Of a DNA stretch of 64,000 nt, positions 14,187 to 26,399 are shown piece after piece; positions within the stretch are counted from its first letter, which is position 1, and each line of letters opens with the position of its first letter. The DNA comes from Arabidopsis thaliana (taxonomy: Eukaryota > Streptophyta > Magnoliopsida > Brassicales > Brassicaceae). Position numbers and translations under genes: made by a program. The notes below the pieces were generated by a model. It had not been told where the DNA came from, made no database searches, and saw nothing but the letters and a program-made list of their open reading frames with translations. The stretch spans positions 806,001 to 870,000 of the forward strand of contig NC_003076.8 of the NCBI RefSeq assembly GCF_000001735.4, in the 5' to 3' direction.

Positions 14187-14996
14187 TTAAAAACTTGATC
14201 CCGGTTCTTCAGTGGAAGGGAAAGCCTCTAACCATGGCTGCAGGAGGACCACGGCGGCACCTCTGATGCATCTCATCAACAGCTTCAGGTGATCCTGAAA
14301 AGAGTGCTTCCATTGAACCATCCCTGCGGTTCCTGACCCATCCCTATACCCCAAGCTGCTCAGCGTTCTCAACAGTCCAGTTCCTGTAACACACTTCTTG
14401 TAATTTTTCCCTTTATTGCCACCCTCACCTGCACCCAACTTTGAATATTTAGTAGACATCTAAAGCCAATCAGCATGTTCATCACGCAAAGGAACATTTC
14501 GCTTGAATAGCTGATAAATGGGGATAAAGAAGAACAGAACGAGCATGAAGATTCCAACGAAACTTAGTTGTAGATAAATATATCACATATGCAGATGTAC
14601 TTCGGTTATAGAATTGCATCTAACTCAACCTTTTTGATGGTCTCAGACTCTTCAAGTATGAAAGTTTAAATCGCCAACATTTTAACCAATAAAAAGAGTC
14701 TAGGATCTGAACAAGCATATCATAGTTTCATCTATAGTATAACTCTCTGTTTCAATTTTTGACAACCAATGTGAAACAATAACCCATTCTATGTCCTGAG
14801 TGGTCATGGTGGACACAGGACGAGATGAGCGAAGCCAAAGCAGAGGATGAGCGGCAGAGAACGTAGGAAGAGGAAGAGATGATGATTCTGATGATAACGG
14901 CGAACGGAGAGACTACGAGGATTATAGATTCTCAACAGGATTTGTGGAACCTTGCCGAAACTCAGGATTCTTGTTCGAATTCCGACGATGGAGGCC
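14187..14996 (-). pseudogene. Decayed acylphosphatase copy
   Basis: The minus strand carries both halves of the acylphosphatase gene found at 19798-21020. The exon 2-like part (about 14187-14432) keeps [13 protein letters not shown] at its end. The exon 1-like part (about 14806-14996) keeps MASIVGIRTR-like and SFGK-like stretches. The intervening intron is also recognisable but shorter (TTTGAATATTTAGTAGA, GGGATAAAGAAGAACAGAAC). A short deletion near 14230 relative to the intact gene, and others, break the frame, so the GRVQGV..YR core is not in frame with the end. It lies between the two DC1 genes as a by-product of the block duplication. Confidence 0.85.
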
Positions 14997-16064
14997 AAAC
15001 TCAGAAATTTTCTCATGTTTCAGAGTTATTTCCTTTGGTTTAATAATTCATCGCCGAATCCCGGTTATATTATATTTAACCAACCGGTTCGATTGCATCT
15101 CGTTCGGTCTAATCAAGATTCATTCTTTTTTTTTAGGCACCCTTAAACTTGAAAGTGTAAAGGCCCATATGAATTAGGCAATGATGGCCCAAGCCCAAAA
15201 TACTGCAACCGTTCTGCACTGCAACAATTCACATCAAGACAAAGCAGAGGTTTACAGAGGAAGAAGACAGGTAGACAGGCTATGCAAAGAAGAGCGTATC
15301 GAGCGTACCATCTAACCAATTTGATTACATGTTTTGTTTATGAAAAACATGTAAAATTTGCAAATGCCGACCTAAATAACTCGAATATAATTTGACATTT
15401 TTAACATTGAACTGTTCAGGTTTCTAATCTTTAAATCCTTCATTGACTTTGCGCTCAGACAACCAGTAAACTTTTAAGATGATCTCATGATTTCGATTTT
15501 TTAATTATCTTAATAAGCATTACAACAAGAAAAGATCCACAAGACTTATTAGTCACGAAACTGTCGTAATTTACACATTATGATTCTTGAAGTGCGCGTT
15601 TTGATTTGTTCTTTTATTATATAAAGTAAACATCTACTGTTAACTAATTATTTTAAATCTCTCTGGTGAGCTGTTTCTTTACCACATAATCAGATTTCGT
15701 GATCTTTGATCACTAACAGAGATCGACATGCAAAAGTGTTCGTTTGACGATTTCAGTTATTTCTCTGCTTTACCGTTGGTTCACTGTAACTTGCTTAATC
15801 AAACATATTATATCCTTTTTTAATGTAATGAGATGTTTTTGAGTAACTACGCCCATTTCGTTAATCATAACTTCTTCTATCTAAAATTGATGGTTGACTT
15901 TGTATTCAGACAGCCTTGAGGTGTTGTCTCGTGATCCGCAAGCTACGAGTTCTATATATACATATACATACAGAGAGCAGTAAGTTTCTTATACGCATTA
16001 GTCAAAATAATCATCTCTCATACCGCTCATAACTATTCAAATAAAATCCCTTCTCAGCAGCTCT
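14997..16064. other. Spacer upstream of DC1 copy 2, with a decayed EMC5 3' end
   Basis: No gene is supported. About 15618-15855 aligns by eye in order with EMC5 intron 3/exon 4/3'UTR: ATAAAGTAAACATCT, CTGTTAACT, ACCACATAATCAGATTTC, AGATCGACATG, GCTTAATCAAACA, TAATGTAATGAGATGTTT and GAGTAACTAC. From about 15885 the sequence resembles the DC1 copy 1 leader. Confidence 0.6.
15618..15855 (+). pseudogene. Fragment of the EMC5-like gene (last exon and 3'UTR)
   Basis: Collinear similarity to 9350-9565 covers the end of intron 3, the last exon and the 3'UTR. The exon part is shortened and its reading frame is lost; AGATCGACATG survives but the tail diverges. It is non-functional and marks a past duplication reaching from EMC5 towards the DC1 genes. 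Confidence 0.7.
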
Positions 16065-19000
16065 ATGGATTCCGAGTCGGAGCTCATGATATCTCTTATT
16101 TCTCAAATGTTAACCATCTCATTCTCCGGGGATGACTCACCACAGATGCATTCAAAGTACATAAGACTTGCTTGTCAACTAATCTCTTTGGTCAACTCTC
16201 TGGATTTGGATTCGCAGTCAGAGCCTAAGTCGAAGATCATATCGCTCATAAAGCAAATAATCTCTGTCAGCAACTCTGTTTCAGGACCAGGACCAGAGTG
16301 CGAGTTGGTATCACTGGTGACTAAAATGATCTCTATCATCAGCTCTACATATTTTGATCTCAAGCAGTCAGAGCCGGAGCTTATATCACTTACCGCTCAA
16401 ATATTCTCTATCCTCCTAGCAATGGACCAGCGCTCGGAGCTCTTAACACTCCTTTCTCAGCTAGGCCGTCTCGTCCAGACGGAGGAACTGAAGATCACCA
16501 ATAACCAACAAGTACCTCTCACCGAAGAAACAGATGTTTTCGACGGCTACACAGAGGTTACGAATTGGGAGTCGGAGCTCATTTTATATATCATTTCTCA
16601 AATGGTATCTTTAATAAGAGGTGAGGATATGTGTCTAGAGCTGGCAACAGATCTCACAGGATACGTTACTCAACTTATCCCTCTCATCAAATCTTTAAAT
16701 CTGGATTCGAATCCGGAGTCGGAGCAAGAGCCGAAGATCACATCACTCATTAGGCAAATAATCTCTCTCAGAAACACGTATGTTTCTGGACCAGAGTCGC
16801 AGTTGGTATCACTCGTGACTCGGATTATATCTATCATCAGCTCTACAGACTTGGATCCCACGGAATCACAATGGAGGCTCACGTCAGTCACTTATAAAAC
16901 ATGCCGTATCCTCAACGAAATGAAGGATTCGAATTCGGAGATGGCATCACTCATTAATCAAATACACGATCTCGTTGATGCAGATGAGAGACGAAAGCCA
17001 GAGTCGAGGCTCATATCACGCATCACTCAACTAATGTCTCTCACAAACTCTTGGAGTTATACTTCAGATAGGGATTCCAAGATCATATCTCTCATTATTC
17101 GAATAATCGATCTGGTCAAATCGATGGATTTGGATTCGAAGACGAAGCCGAAGTCGAAGCTAATGTCACTCATTACTCAAACAATCTCTGTTTACAACTC
17201 TATGGATTTGGATTCTCAGCCGAAGCCGCTAAGGAAGCTCATATCACTTGTTTCTCACTGTCTTCATAACGTTAGGCCTACAGATTCGGACTCAGACTCA
17301 GATGGGAATTACGTGTCACACGTTGAAGATTCATTGAATCACGAGCCGGAGCTGGAGCTCATTTCACTCATCCATCAGATAGGCTCCCTCGTCATTTCTA
17401 TGAATCCAAAATGGAAGAAGCTTATTTCCTTCTGCCCTATATTTGAAGTAAGTTTGAATCATGGTAAATTTCAAGTGAGCCAGGAACTCACCTGCAGAAG
17501 CAATCGGTTATACTATATCCCTATGAAGTGGGATTGTCTCCAGGTCAACTGGAATTTACTAAAGTTACCAGGAGAAAATGACTTCACTCATTTTCGATGT
17601 CGAGGTTGCAATGGTGAGAACCATAAAGGTTATGAACAGGCTCCGGTTGATGTCAAACACCCTCTTCATCCAAAACATTCTCTTCAGCTTGTTTCGTCGC
17701 AACCTTCTAGTGTTAGAACGAGGGAATGTTATTGCTGTGATGAAGATCTTGCCCATATATTCTATTGTTGTTTGGCTTGCAATTATGCTATGAATGTAGC
17801 TTGTGTGAAGAAACCTAGTGTCTTATATAGAGACTATACGAGGTGGCATGAGCATAAACTTGCTCTGTTTCCAAGACTGCAGGCTTCCAGCTTAACTTGC
17901 AACCTATGTGCCTTGGCTGATTCTAGCTCGCCTATCTATATGTGTCCCCCTTGCGACTTTGTCGTCCATCAAAGGTGTACCGGCTTACCACGTGTTATAA
18001 GGATTTCCCGCCATCTCCACCGTATATCATTTACCTACTCCTTTGACCAAGGAGATTTGTGTTGTAGTGTTTGTCGCAGAAAGATAGACAATGATTACGG
18101 GGGCTATTCTTGCATCAAGGACGGTTGTTCATATGCGGCTCATTCAAGATGTGCAACACAAAGAAATGTGTGGGATGGCATCGAACTTGAGGGAAAGCCA
18201 GAAGAAGTTGAAGAAGAAGTCGTTGAACCGTTTGTGACAATAAGCCATGGAATCATACAACATTTTAGTCACCCACAACATCATTTGAAACTTGACGAGA
18301 ACACGAGCAAAGATTACGACGAGGATAAGTTATGTCAAGCATGCATCATGCCAATCTACTTCGGTAACTTCTACTCTTGTGTGCAATGTGATTATATACT
18401 CCACGACGAATGTGCGAGTTTCCCTCGCAAAATGCATCATCCGATACATCCACATCTGCTCACTTTAGTGAACTCTGATGGTGTTATCAACGTTAGAAAG
18501 AAATGTTCAGCTTGTCCTTGGATGTGCACAACTGGTTTCTTCTATGAGTGCAGTAAAGAAGATTTCCAGCTACATGTGCAGTGTGCCAACGTTTCTGAGC
18601 CACTAGTCCATGAAAGTCATATGCATCCTTTATTCCTAACAACCAAACCAGAAGAGTGGAGAGTATGTTCCGCTTGCAAAGAGTCAGATTGTACTGTGAC
18701 AAATGAAACATTCAACTCCATAGAGTGTGATTTTGCTTTGTGCTTTAGATGTGCTACTTTACCTCAAAAGTTGAGGTATAAGCATGACAAGCATACGCTC
18801 ACTCTTTCGTATGGCGAGGAGACAAGTACCATGCCATCTTGGTGTGAAATTTGCGAGAGAAATATAAATCCACAGGAGCGATTTTATATGTGTGATGAGT
18901 ACTGTTGTGTCACCCTACATATTGAATGTATGCTTGGGGTGGCTTTATACATCAAGCCTGGTTCATCGTGGATCAGCTTCAACAATAAAAAGATGTATGC

Positions 19001-19133
19001 TCTGGCCAACAATCATCATATGTCTCGACCTCTTTGCTTCATTTGCAAGGAGCGTTGTCCCCACAAAATAGTTTTCAAGTACGATGAAGTTATATTTTGT
19101 TCCCAAAAGTGCAGGGGGAAATATAGGTACTAG
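16065..19133 (+). CDS. DC1 domain protein, copy 2, with expanded N-terminal repeats
   Basis: Intronless, 1022 residues. Residues 1-445 consist of about a dozen imperfect units of 35-40 residues (for example SLIKQIISVSNS, SLVTKMISIISS, SLIRQIISLRN, LISLIHQIGSLV) separated by acidic D/S/P/E linkers. This is roughly three times the length of the same region in copy 1. From residue 446 (WKKLISFCP) the protein runs parallel to copy 1 through the DC1 zinc motifs. It then ends with an extra intact knuckle CFICKERCPH...FCSQKC. The repeat helices could mediate protein contacts, which is inference. The published annotation may join the two copies into one model; a full leader and an antisense gene remnant lie between them, so two genes fit better. 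Confidence 0.85.
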   Translation: MDSESELMISLISQMLTISFSGDDSPQMHSKYIRLACQLISLVNSLDLDSQSEPKSKIISLIKQIISVSNSVSGPGPECELVSLVTKMISIISSTYFDLKQSEPELISLTAQIFSILLAMDQRSELLTLLSQLGRLVQTEELKITNNQQVPLTEETDVFDGYTEVTNWESELILYIISQMVSLIRGEDMCLELATDLTGYVTQLIPLIKSLNLDSNPESEQEPKITSLIRQIISLRNTYVSGPESQLVSLVTRIISIISSTDLDPTESQWRLTSVTYKTCRILNEMKDSNSEMASLINQIHDLVDADERRKPESRLISRITQLMSLTNSWSYTSDRDSKIISLIIRIIDLVKSMDLDSKTKPKSKLMSLITQTISVYNSMDLDSQPKPLRKLISLVSHCLHNVRPTDSDSDSDGNYVSHVEDSLNHEPELELISLIHQIGSLVISMNPKWKKLISFCPIFEVSLNHGKFQVSQELTCRSNRLYYIPMKWDCLQVNWNLLKLPGENDFTHFRCRGCNGENHKGYEQAPVDVKHPLHPKHSLQLVSSQPSSVRTRECYCCDEDLAHIFYCCLACNYAMNVACVKKPSVLYRDYTRWHEHKLALFPRLQASSLTCNLCALADSSSPIYMCPPCDFVVHQRCTGLPRVIRISRHLHRISFTYSFDQGDLCCSVCRRKIDNDYGGYSCIKDGCSYAAHSRCATQRNVWDGIELEGKPEEVEEEVVEPFVTISHGIIQHFSHPQHHLKLDENTSKDYDEDKLCQACIMPIYFGNFYSCVQCDYILHDECASFPRKMHHPIHPHLLTLVNSDGVINVRKKCSACPWMCTTGFFYECSKEDFQLHVQCANVSEPLVHESHMHPLFLTTKPEEWRVCSACKESDCTVTNETFNSIECDFALCFRCATLPQKLRYKHDKHTLTLSYGEETSTMPSWCEICERNINPQERFYMCDEYCCVTLHIECMLGVALYIKPGSSWISFNNKKMYALANNHHMSRPLCFICKERCPHKIVFKYDEVIFCSQKCRGKYRY

Positions 19134-19797
19134 AAGAGTGAACAAGTAGCTTGATGATCATTACTAATTTGTTTTTTGCGAGTATTCCGTTGCATTGATT
19201 AGCCACGATACTGATATGTTTGTTGTGAGATATTTCCACATATAATTTCTACGCAAATAAGTAATTTGCTTTGCATCGATGGTGATTCTTTTTCTTTCAA
19301 ATTGATATATCTCAAAGTCTCTGGCACAATTTGATCATAAGCAAGACACTTGGTTAACCAAACTGTGGTACCAAGAAGACCTTGTATAATCTGATGGTTA
19401 ACTCAAAATTTTAATATATAGTAGATATCTATCCAGTGGCGATGGTGATTCATAGAAACATGGAAACAAAAACCCATCAAGATGAAACAGAATGAAAAAA
19501 AATACCAGAAAATTCGTTGAGCACATGAGATCAGAGGGAAGATATTTGCCTAACTGGAAAGAGAAGGCAAGAAAGAAGAAGAACACACTCTTTTTCATCA
19601 CATTGCTCATTGTTCTGTAAATACACTGTCTCAGAATCTGCTGCAACTAACTACCCGTAGATAACAAACATATACACATGGAATGTTTGTTTAATCTAAA
19701 AGCCTTGGTTACAGCTTTTCCAGACATCTATAATCATTGCAACTTTTAGAAAATCATCTCTTTCTCTCTCTCTCCCTCTCTCTCAATAGTGAATCAA
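19134..19797. other. Tail-to-tail spacer between DC1 copy 2 and acylphosphatase
   Basis: It contains two decayed fragments. 19205-19290 resembles the EMC5 3'UTR (GTTGTGAGATATTTCC, TTTGCATCG). 19365-19455 resembles the acylphosphatase intron near 20110-20190 (TGGTACCAAGAAGACC, ATAATCTGAT, TAGTAGATATCTATCCA). A CT-rich run lies at 19758-19785. Confidence 0.6.
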
Positions 19798-21020
19798 TCA
19801 GACGGTTGATCTGTATTCAAAACTTGATCCAGGTTCTTCAGTGGAAGGGAAAGCCTCCAAACCGGTAACCATGGCTGCAGGAGGACCACGGCGACACCTC
19901 TGATGCATCTCATCAACAGCTTCAGGTGGTCCTGAAAAGAGTGCTTCCACTGAACCATCCCTGCGGTTCCTAACCCATCCCTTTATCCCCAGCTGCTCAG
20001 CGTTCTCAACAGTCCAGTTTCTGTAGCACACTCCCTGTACTCTTCCCTTTATCACCACTCTCACCTGCACCAACATGGCAACATCTTCAGTCCATATTCT
20101 CAGACAACTATGGTACCAAGAAGACTGATAATAATCTGATTATCAAATGGTGAGTTAAACTTTTGAATATTTAGTAGATATCTATCCAATCAGTATGATC
20201 AAATCGGCATGATGATCCAAAGAAACATTTCGCTCAAAGAGTTGTTAAAATGGGAATAAAGAAGAACAGAACCAGCATCAAGATAACTATACCAAAAACA
20301 GAAGAAGTTCCATGAGGCAGGCATAAGATGCAAAACAATAATGCAGATAGATTCGGTTATAGAATTGCATTTCTCACTCTACCTTTTGATGGTACCAAAC
20401 TCTCAACCTTATGAAACTTTAAAAAACTCCAACATTTGAGACCAATAAAAAGAGTTTATAATCTGAACAAGCAATCATAGTTTCATTCAAAGTATAAATC
20501 TTAGTAACACGTTTTGAATGATAAATCAATGAGAAACAACAACCCAATCCTATATACTCAAAGAAGCAAACCTAAAGGCTATGGAATAAGATTCACTGAA
20601 TTCAAACAAAGAAAAACTATCATCAATCGACATTGAAATGAAAAATACCCCGTTGAGTAGAAAACCAATGAAAAATATAATTTCAAACAGAAACGGATTG
20701 ACGACTCTCAATACCCAAAGATACCAGAAAAAAAATCTCAACTTTAGCCACAACTTCAACGAATATAATACCGTTTTGGAAGAATCGGATTGCTGGGAAG
20801 ACCCAGATTCAGCCTGAGTGGTCATCGAGGACACAGGCGGAGATGAGCGAAGCCAAATCAGAGGACGATGACGACTAGGAGCGGCAGAGAAACAAGGAAG
20901 AGGGAGAATAAGAGGATTCTGATGATTACGAGGATTGTGTATTCTCAACAGTGAAGAAGAGATTTGTGAAAGCTTCCCGAAACTCAGGAATCTTGTTCGA
21001 ATTCCGACAATTGAGGCCAT
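19798..21020 (-). CDS. Acylphosphatase family protein, probably organelle-targeted
   Basis: Two exons, 20772-21020 and 19798-20064, give 171 residues. The acylphosphatase domain (about 84-171) has the signature GRVQGVCYR with catalytic Arg98 and [12 protein letters not shown] with catalytic Asn116. Their 18-residue spacing is that of the known enzymes. The reaction is hydrolysis of acyl phosphates such as carbamoyl or 1,3-bisphosphoglycerate. The first 70 or so residues (MASIVGIRTRFLSFGKLSQI onward) are rich in Arg, Ser and Pro with few acids, like a plastid or mitochondrial transit peptide. A decayed copy lies at 14187-14996. Confidence 0.92.
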
Positions 21021-24000
21021 TCTCCGTTGGAAGTAATTGTTCTCGTGGCGTGTGTTTCAGAGATTTTGGGTTATTTCCTTAACGATTCCGGTTCTGTTTA
21101 ATTAACCGGTTCGATTGCATCAGGTTCGGTCATTTTAATTTTTAAACATGGTACCTCAGATGTTATCAAAATATCCATAACTTTCCTTGGCAGCCCAAGG
21201 CCCAAAGTGATCAACAAAACGTCAATTGATAATAATAAGAAGAAACAAAACATGTTTTCAATAGTTTTTGCTTCTTTAGAACTGTAACTGTCATTAATTT
21301 CAAGTAGATGTGTCATATGTGTGATTGCTAGATATGAACAAAGTGGTAACAAGAAAATACCAATTACTCAAATAACCACGAGAAAGATAGCAACATGCAA
21401 CGTATGAGAGAAAAATAGTAAAGGTGAATCTGAGACAACATGTTATAGTTTTTGACTTTTTGTAGTTGTGTTCTAAAACAAAAGAGATTTTTTTTATTGG
21501 TGTATAAGTGTACTGGTAAGGATTGTTTGTTTAAGGCAATAATAACTTTAGTTAGTGGTCATTTGCAAAAATTTGTAGAACTGTGTGGAGTTTTCAAGAC
21601 ATTTCTCAAATCTTCTTCCGGCCCACAAGAATGAAGCCTAGTCAAACCAATAGCGGCCCATATACGCTCATTCCCTTTTTATTCTTTTTTCTTTAACTTA
21701 CCCTCGGTTTTAGAAAAATTTTAAGGAATTTTTGTTAATTTCAACATGTAAAAACAGTAGAAGTATGTATAGAAAATTGGAACGGAAAAGCTTTAATAGA
21801 ATTATTTTATAAAATCAAGTCAGCCTTATTGATCATATAAAAAATCAAGTCAACCTAACATTTAATAAGTGTAAGTTCAAAGTGTTTGACAATTTACTGA
21901 AACAAAATGGAATAGTCAAATAAGTTTCCAACTTATTTTGAGAAATAGTCAAAATTCAAAAAAACGTTTCATGGAGACTTGGACTATGATTAGTGGCTTC
22001 CTTGTACATAGAGAGGACTCTTCTCAGCCCCTCTCCTCTGAGGAGTGTAAAACGAAACGAAACGAAACAAGGTGGAAACATGGTTGCACGTGTGGCTGCG
22101 GCGACTGAGCAAATTTTGAAAAGTCAGAATTTACTTACAAATATTATCATTGTTTAATTACAAGTTGTTACCTAATTCTTTTCAAGGAGTTTGACATTCT
22201 TTATTATCAGATTGGTTTGAAAAAGGAGCTTAACCTATGAAAAGTTTTTTTATTTTAACTGCAGAAAACTCATAGAGAAAATAAATGTGTTTGTAAAGAA
22301 AAGGATATTAACAAATCAAAATAACATGTTTTGAGAGTAGTAATTTATAAATTAAGAAAGTAAACAGATAAATATAATGATGTTATAAAAATTAGGAAAA
22401 TAACAAAAATATAACCAATCTTAAAATAAAATAAACATTAGGTAAGCTGTGAAGTTCAATTTCACAAATAATTTTTAGGCAATAATCAAATATTGTTCAA
22501 CACGAAAAAAAAGACATATACTTCACGTATATGATTTTTTATAATCTGAATTCATATTAAACCCCACAAAAATAATAGAGAATTTAGACCAAATCAGTGA
22601 AAATATGGGAAAGGAATATATATATTTGTCTCATGTAGCGAGTTTTTATTATTCATTTTGGAACACAACTACACAAGAAGAAGAAGACCATTCTATTTTC
22701 CAGCTGTACTTGTGGGGGAGACTCGTGCCGTGCAATCCAAACAGAGACAAAAATTGCCATGTGGGCCTGAGGTGGACCGGTCCTACTAATTATAACATGT
22801 CAACATAATACCCTACACATTAATCATACATCATCATCACCCATCATTTCTGATCATGATTCATGCTTGTTATGCACATACAGTTTCATGATATCGTCCT
22901 AAAAATCTCACAAGTCAAAGACTCATAACCACATGTATCGTATCAGTGTAGAAGTTTTCGAACGGCATCTACTAAACTTTGCCATATTAATGATATTAGG
23001 ATTCTCTTCTTTTTTTTGCTGATTCGGATATGTTTATAACAGAAATTAGTAAACAATTAGTGGTAATTGCATGTAAAAACTAAAAAGCGGTAATTTGTGT
23101 ACGTCACATTCAAAGCTGAGTCAGAAACACTTGGCATTTGTTAAGTTCATGGTCTCACCTTTACTCTCCTCGTCATCCTGATGCAACTTTATTCTACATT
23201 TTTATAATGTTGCTGACGGATATATCTTCTTTATTAATATATAATTATTATTATTATCCATTATAAGTGCTGGATTAGGTTTTCGCATCAGCAAATGATT
23301 TGGACGAAATTTAAATATACAATTTTAATTACGTTCATATGTTGTTTTTTGGTGGAGCTCACATAAAACTCTTGTATATACGCCTTTGTGGATAGAAATA
23401 TTCGAGTTTTTATTTTTCTACAAAATCTGGAGGGATCATGTATTATGTTAGTACATTCAATTTCGTGTATTAGATAATAGAGGACTGGATTGTGCATCAC
23501 GATATTTTGTATTACTTGTTTTGTTAATAGAAATCGAAAATATCACGACAAAAAAAAAAATCGAAAATATCAATACATTATACATGTAATATAATATTTT
23601 TTGCCCATAAAAAAGTAATATACTAGTTTGTGGTTTTATGCTAATATCGTTGATGTGTTATTATTTAGAGAACGTATGTAGTAGAAAAAAAATCAAAGAT
23701 TAGGCAATTGCTTATACATGTTTATGACATCATTTTTCCTTTCTATTCATTAATCAAACAGTAACAAATGTTGCAGTTGTCCTATATGCATAGCTTCTGT
23801 TTATTTATTTGCCCTGAATCAAATTGTCTTTTGTTTTCATATGACAGCGACAAAGGAACAACATTTGTTTATTGTTTACGATGTACGAAAATATATATTA
23901 AGTGTATGCTATCTAAAAGAAACAAGTTTTAAGTATTTGGTTAATATATAAAGGAACAAAATAAAATAAAAAAATGTCTGCTGATGTATGAAACGGCATG

Positions 24001-26399
24001 AACCTTCTTATCTTAAAATTAGTATTGCATTTTTTAAACAATAAGAACAAAATTGTATATCAGAATCACACACGTAAACGTGATCATACGTCGGTCCGTC
24101 CAAATAACTACCCACTCTGAAAGTCTTCATTAACAATTATGTGGCTATTTATCTTAGTTGATAAAAAAAGAAACAGTATACTTTGATCCAGAATACCTCT
24201 AACTAAATGATACTGTATAGTATTAGATTTAAGGAATTAATTAGTAAAAGAAAGGGTTAAGATTAGCTTAATCTGCCCCCACTAACTTTGTATGAGTGTG
24301 AAAGGAACCAACAATTTTATCTACGAAGGCAACAATAACATTTCATTGGTTTTGTACTTCATTAATCATTTAAAATATCTATCGTTTCCTGACCATGGAA
24401 ATTAAACGCTGGACGATTCTAGACTATTCTGGAGAGTGAGGATTGTTTAGCGATCAACAATAACAAAAAATATGTACAAAAAAATCTTGAAAATATCTAG
24501 AAACTGATTTTCTATATATTTCTAGACAGGTTTAAACCTTTTCTTTTGCTGTATATCATTGTGTCAATAGACAAAAAGAAAACAAAACAAGATATGTAAC
24601 AATATGTTTTAGAAATGTCTATAGCCAAGCATTTGAATGCTCTACTTCCGATCTAGTTAAACTATAATTATGCGATTACTGATTATTTGTATATCTTATA
24701 AACATAATAAATTGATGGTTTATATTATCATCATCCAGATATATAAGTCACACCTACCTAGGAACACGTATAGATTTGCTTTCCAGTAAAAATATACACA
24801 ACTGGTTAAACCAATTGAGAATGATCGAGATATAAAACAATTAGTTATTAAAGTCGATCTCTCCATATGTACATGTATCTATTGGAGAATGCTAATAGTT
24901 ATTTGTCCCTTGGCAATTCTGACCACTCACAAGTTTTGATGATCATATCCGATGAAGACAGTTTTAACTCTAGCACAATTTCTTGTTCTGATACAATAAA
25001 GCTAACTTAATACATCCAACCATTTGATCCAATAAATCATTAAAATTCAACTACATAACTTCATTTATACCTAACATCCATAAATTACGTCTCCATCGAC
25101 TCTTCTTTTTGGCCTTATTAAAACCAATGAGTCAAATATTGTTTCCATTAATACAAACATATACATATACACACCCACATATATATATTAGTCTTCTTGT
25201 AGTATAACATTTTATGCAAGTTGTATTTGTGTTTATGATGTGTTAACCATTATAGTGTTACCTTTTATGGTAAACGAAAAGATACTATGACCCTCAGAAG
25301 TATAAACTTTTCAAGATAAACTAAAGACGAATTCTAAATGTTCGGCTTTTTCTTATTTATAGCTATTAAAATAAGAAAGACTAACCAGATATTCGTGTAA
25401 AATAATGCAAAACTGAAAACTCAATTGCTGTGTCCTAAGACGATCGACCAGACGTTTGTAAATATGTCATTTGAGATGTGAATTTTGTTAAACTCACATT
25501 GGGAAAAATATCTAGGCACACAACTTGTATAATCAAGAGGTTTTGAAAGAAATAAGCCATATAACATATACTTCATGTCCGAAATTTTCAACGGCTTGAA
25601 ACAGAGAGGGTATCAATTGTTTCCTAACTTTTGATCTAACGTCGGTTGATTACTAAATTATACTACTAAACAGGTATTAGAGTTACGTCATTTTATGCGA
25701 AATATTAAATGTTGCGTTATAAACTTATAAGTTATAACTTACACCAATTCGAACCAAAGACCAATAAGAATTGGATTATTCTTCTCCCGTTGTGATGATT
25801 GATTTGAAATGCGGTCCTATATGACTTAATGTTAGTCGGTTGTGTTACGTACCGATATTGAATATGTATCCATTTCATCCTTAAGATTCCTTACACATCC
25901 AACATTTTAGAACGAAATAAAAACGAGTTGATAAGATTCAAGTTATGCACATATATATTAAAGTGCTTATGGAGGAGTCTTAAAACTTAAGAATTAGTTA
26001 TAGTAATAATCTTTTGAATTTTTTTTATTTCCCACCTCTTTGTGTATGTGGTGACTCTTCATTTTTATTACACACCAAAGACGATTTCTTGTAACAGATA
26101 ATAAATTAATCAGAACTAATATGTTTTCTTTTCATTATGATCACCTGACAATTACATAGCACAAAAAGTTATAAAACAGAAGATTATTACGATACAAAAT
26201 TATAGTACCTATATAGAAGAAATAAACCAACCAACCAATCCACGCCTCTCAAAAACCGGTTCTAACCGGCCAATCTTGCCGGTTTAGATTACCGGACTCG
26301 GAAGTTTCCGTGCTTTCGTAGTATACCATTTTTGTCATAGCTAACATTCTCACCCTATATTGTTTTAGTTATTTACATTTTCCTCCCCATTTGTTTTAC
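21021..26399. other. 5.4 kb stretch with no recognised gene
   Basis: The left end is the acylphosphatase promoter and the right end the HIPP 3'UTR. In between the DNA is very AT-rich. I see no family-level coding similarity, no convincing exon chain, no tRNA and no terminal-repeat transposon. Small items are AACGAAACGAAACGAAACAA at 22051-22070 and a short doublet of AATCGAAAATATCA around a poly-A run near 23535-23575. A 67-codon ORF at 22605-22808 has no recognisable motif. Confidence 0.5.

Noticed and set aside
11954-19133. A single fused gene spanning both DC1 copies
   Set aside because: A full leader, a 3' flank and an antisense acylphosphatase remnant lie between them, and both frames start with their own ATG in matching context.
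22605-22808. 67-codon ORF in the gene-free stretch
   Set aside because: No motif, no visible promoter or splice partner, and length within chance for this region.
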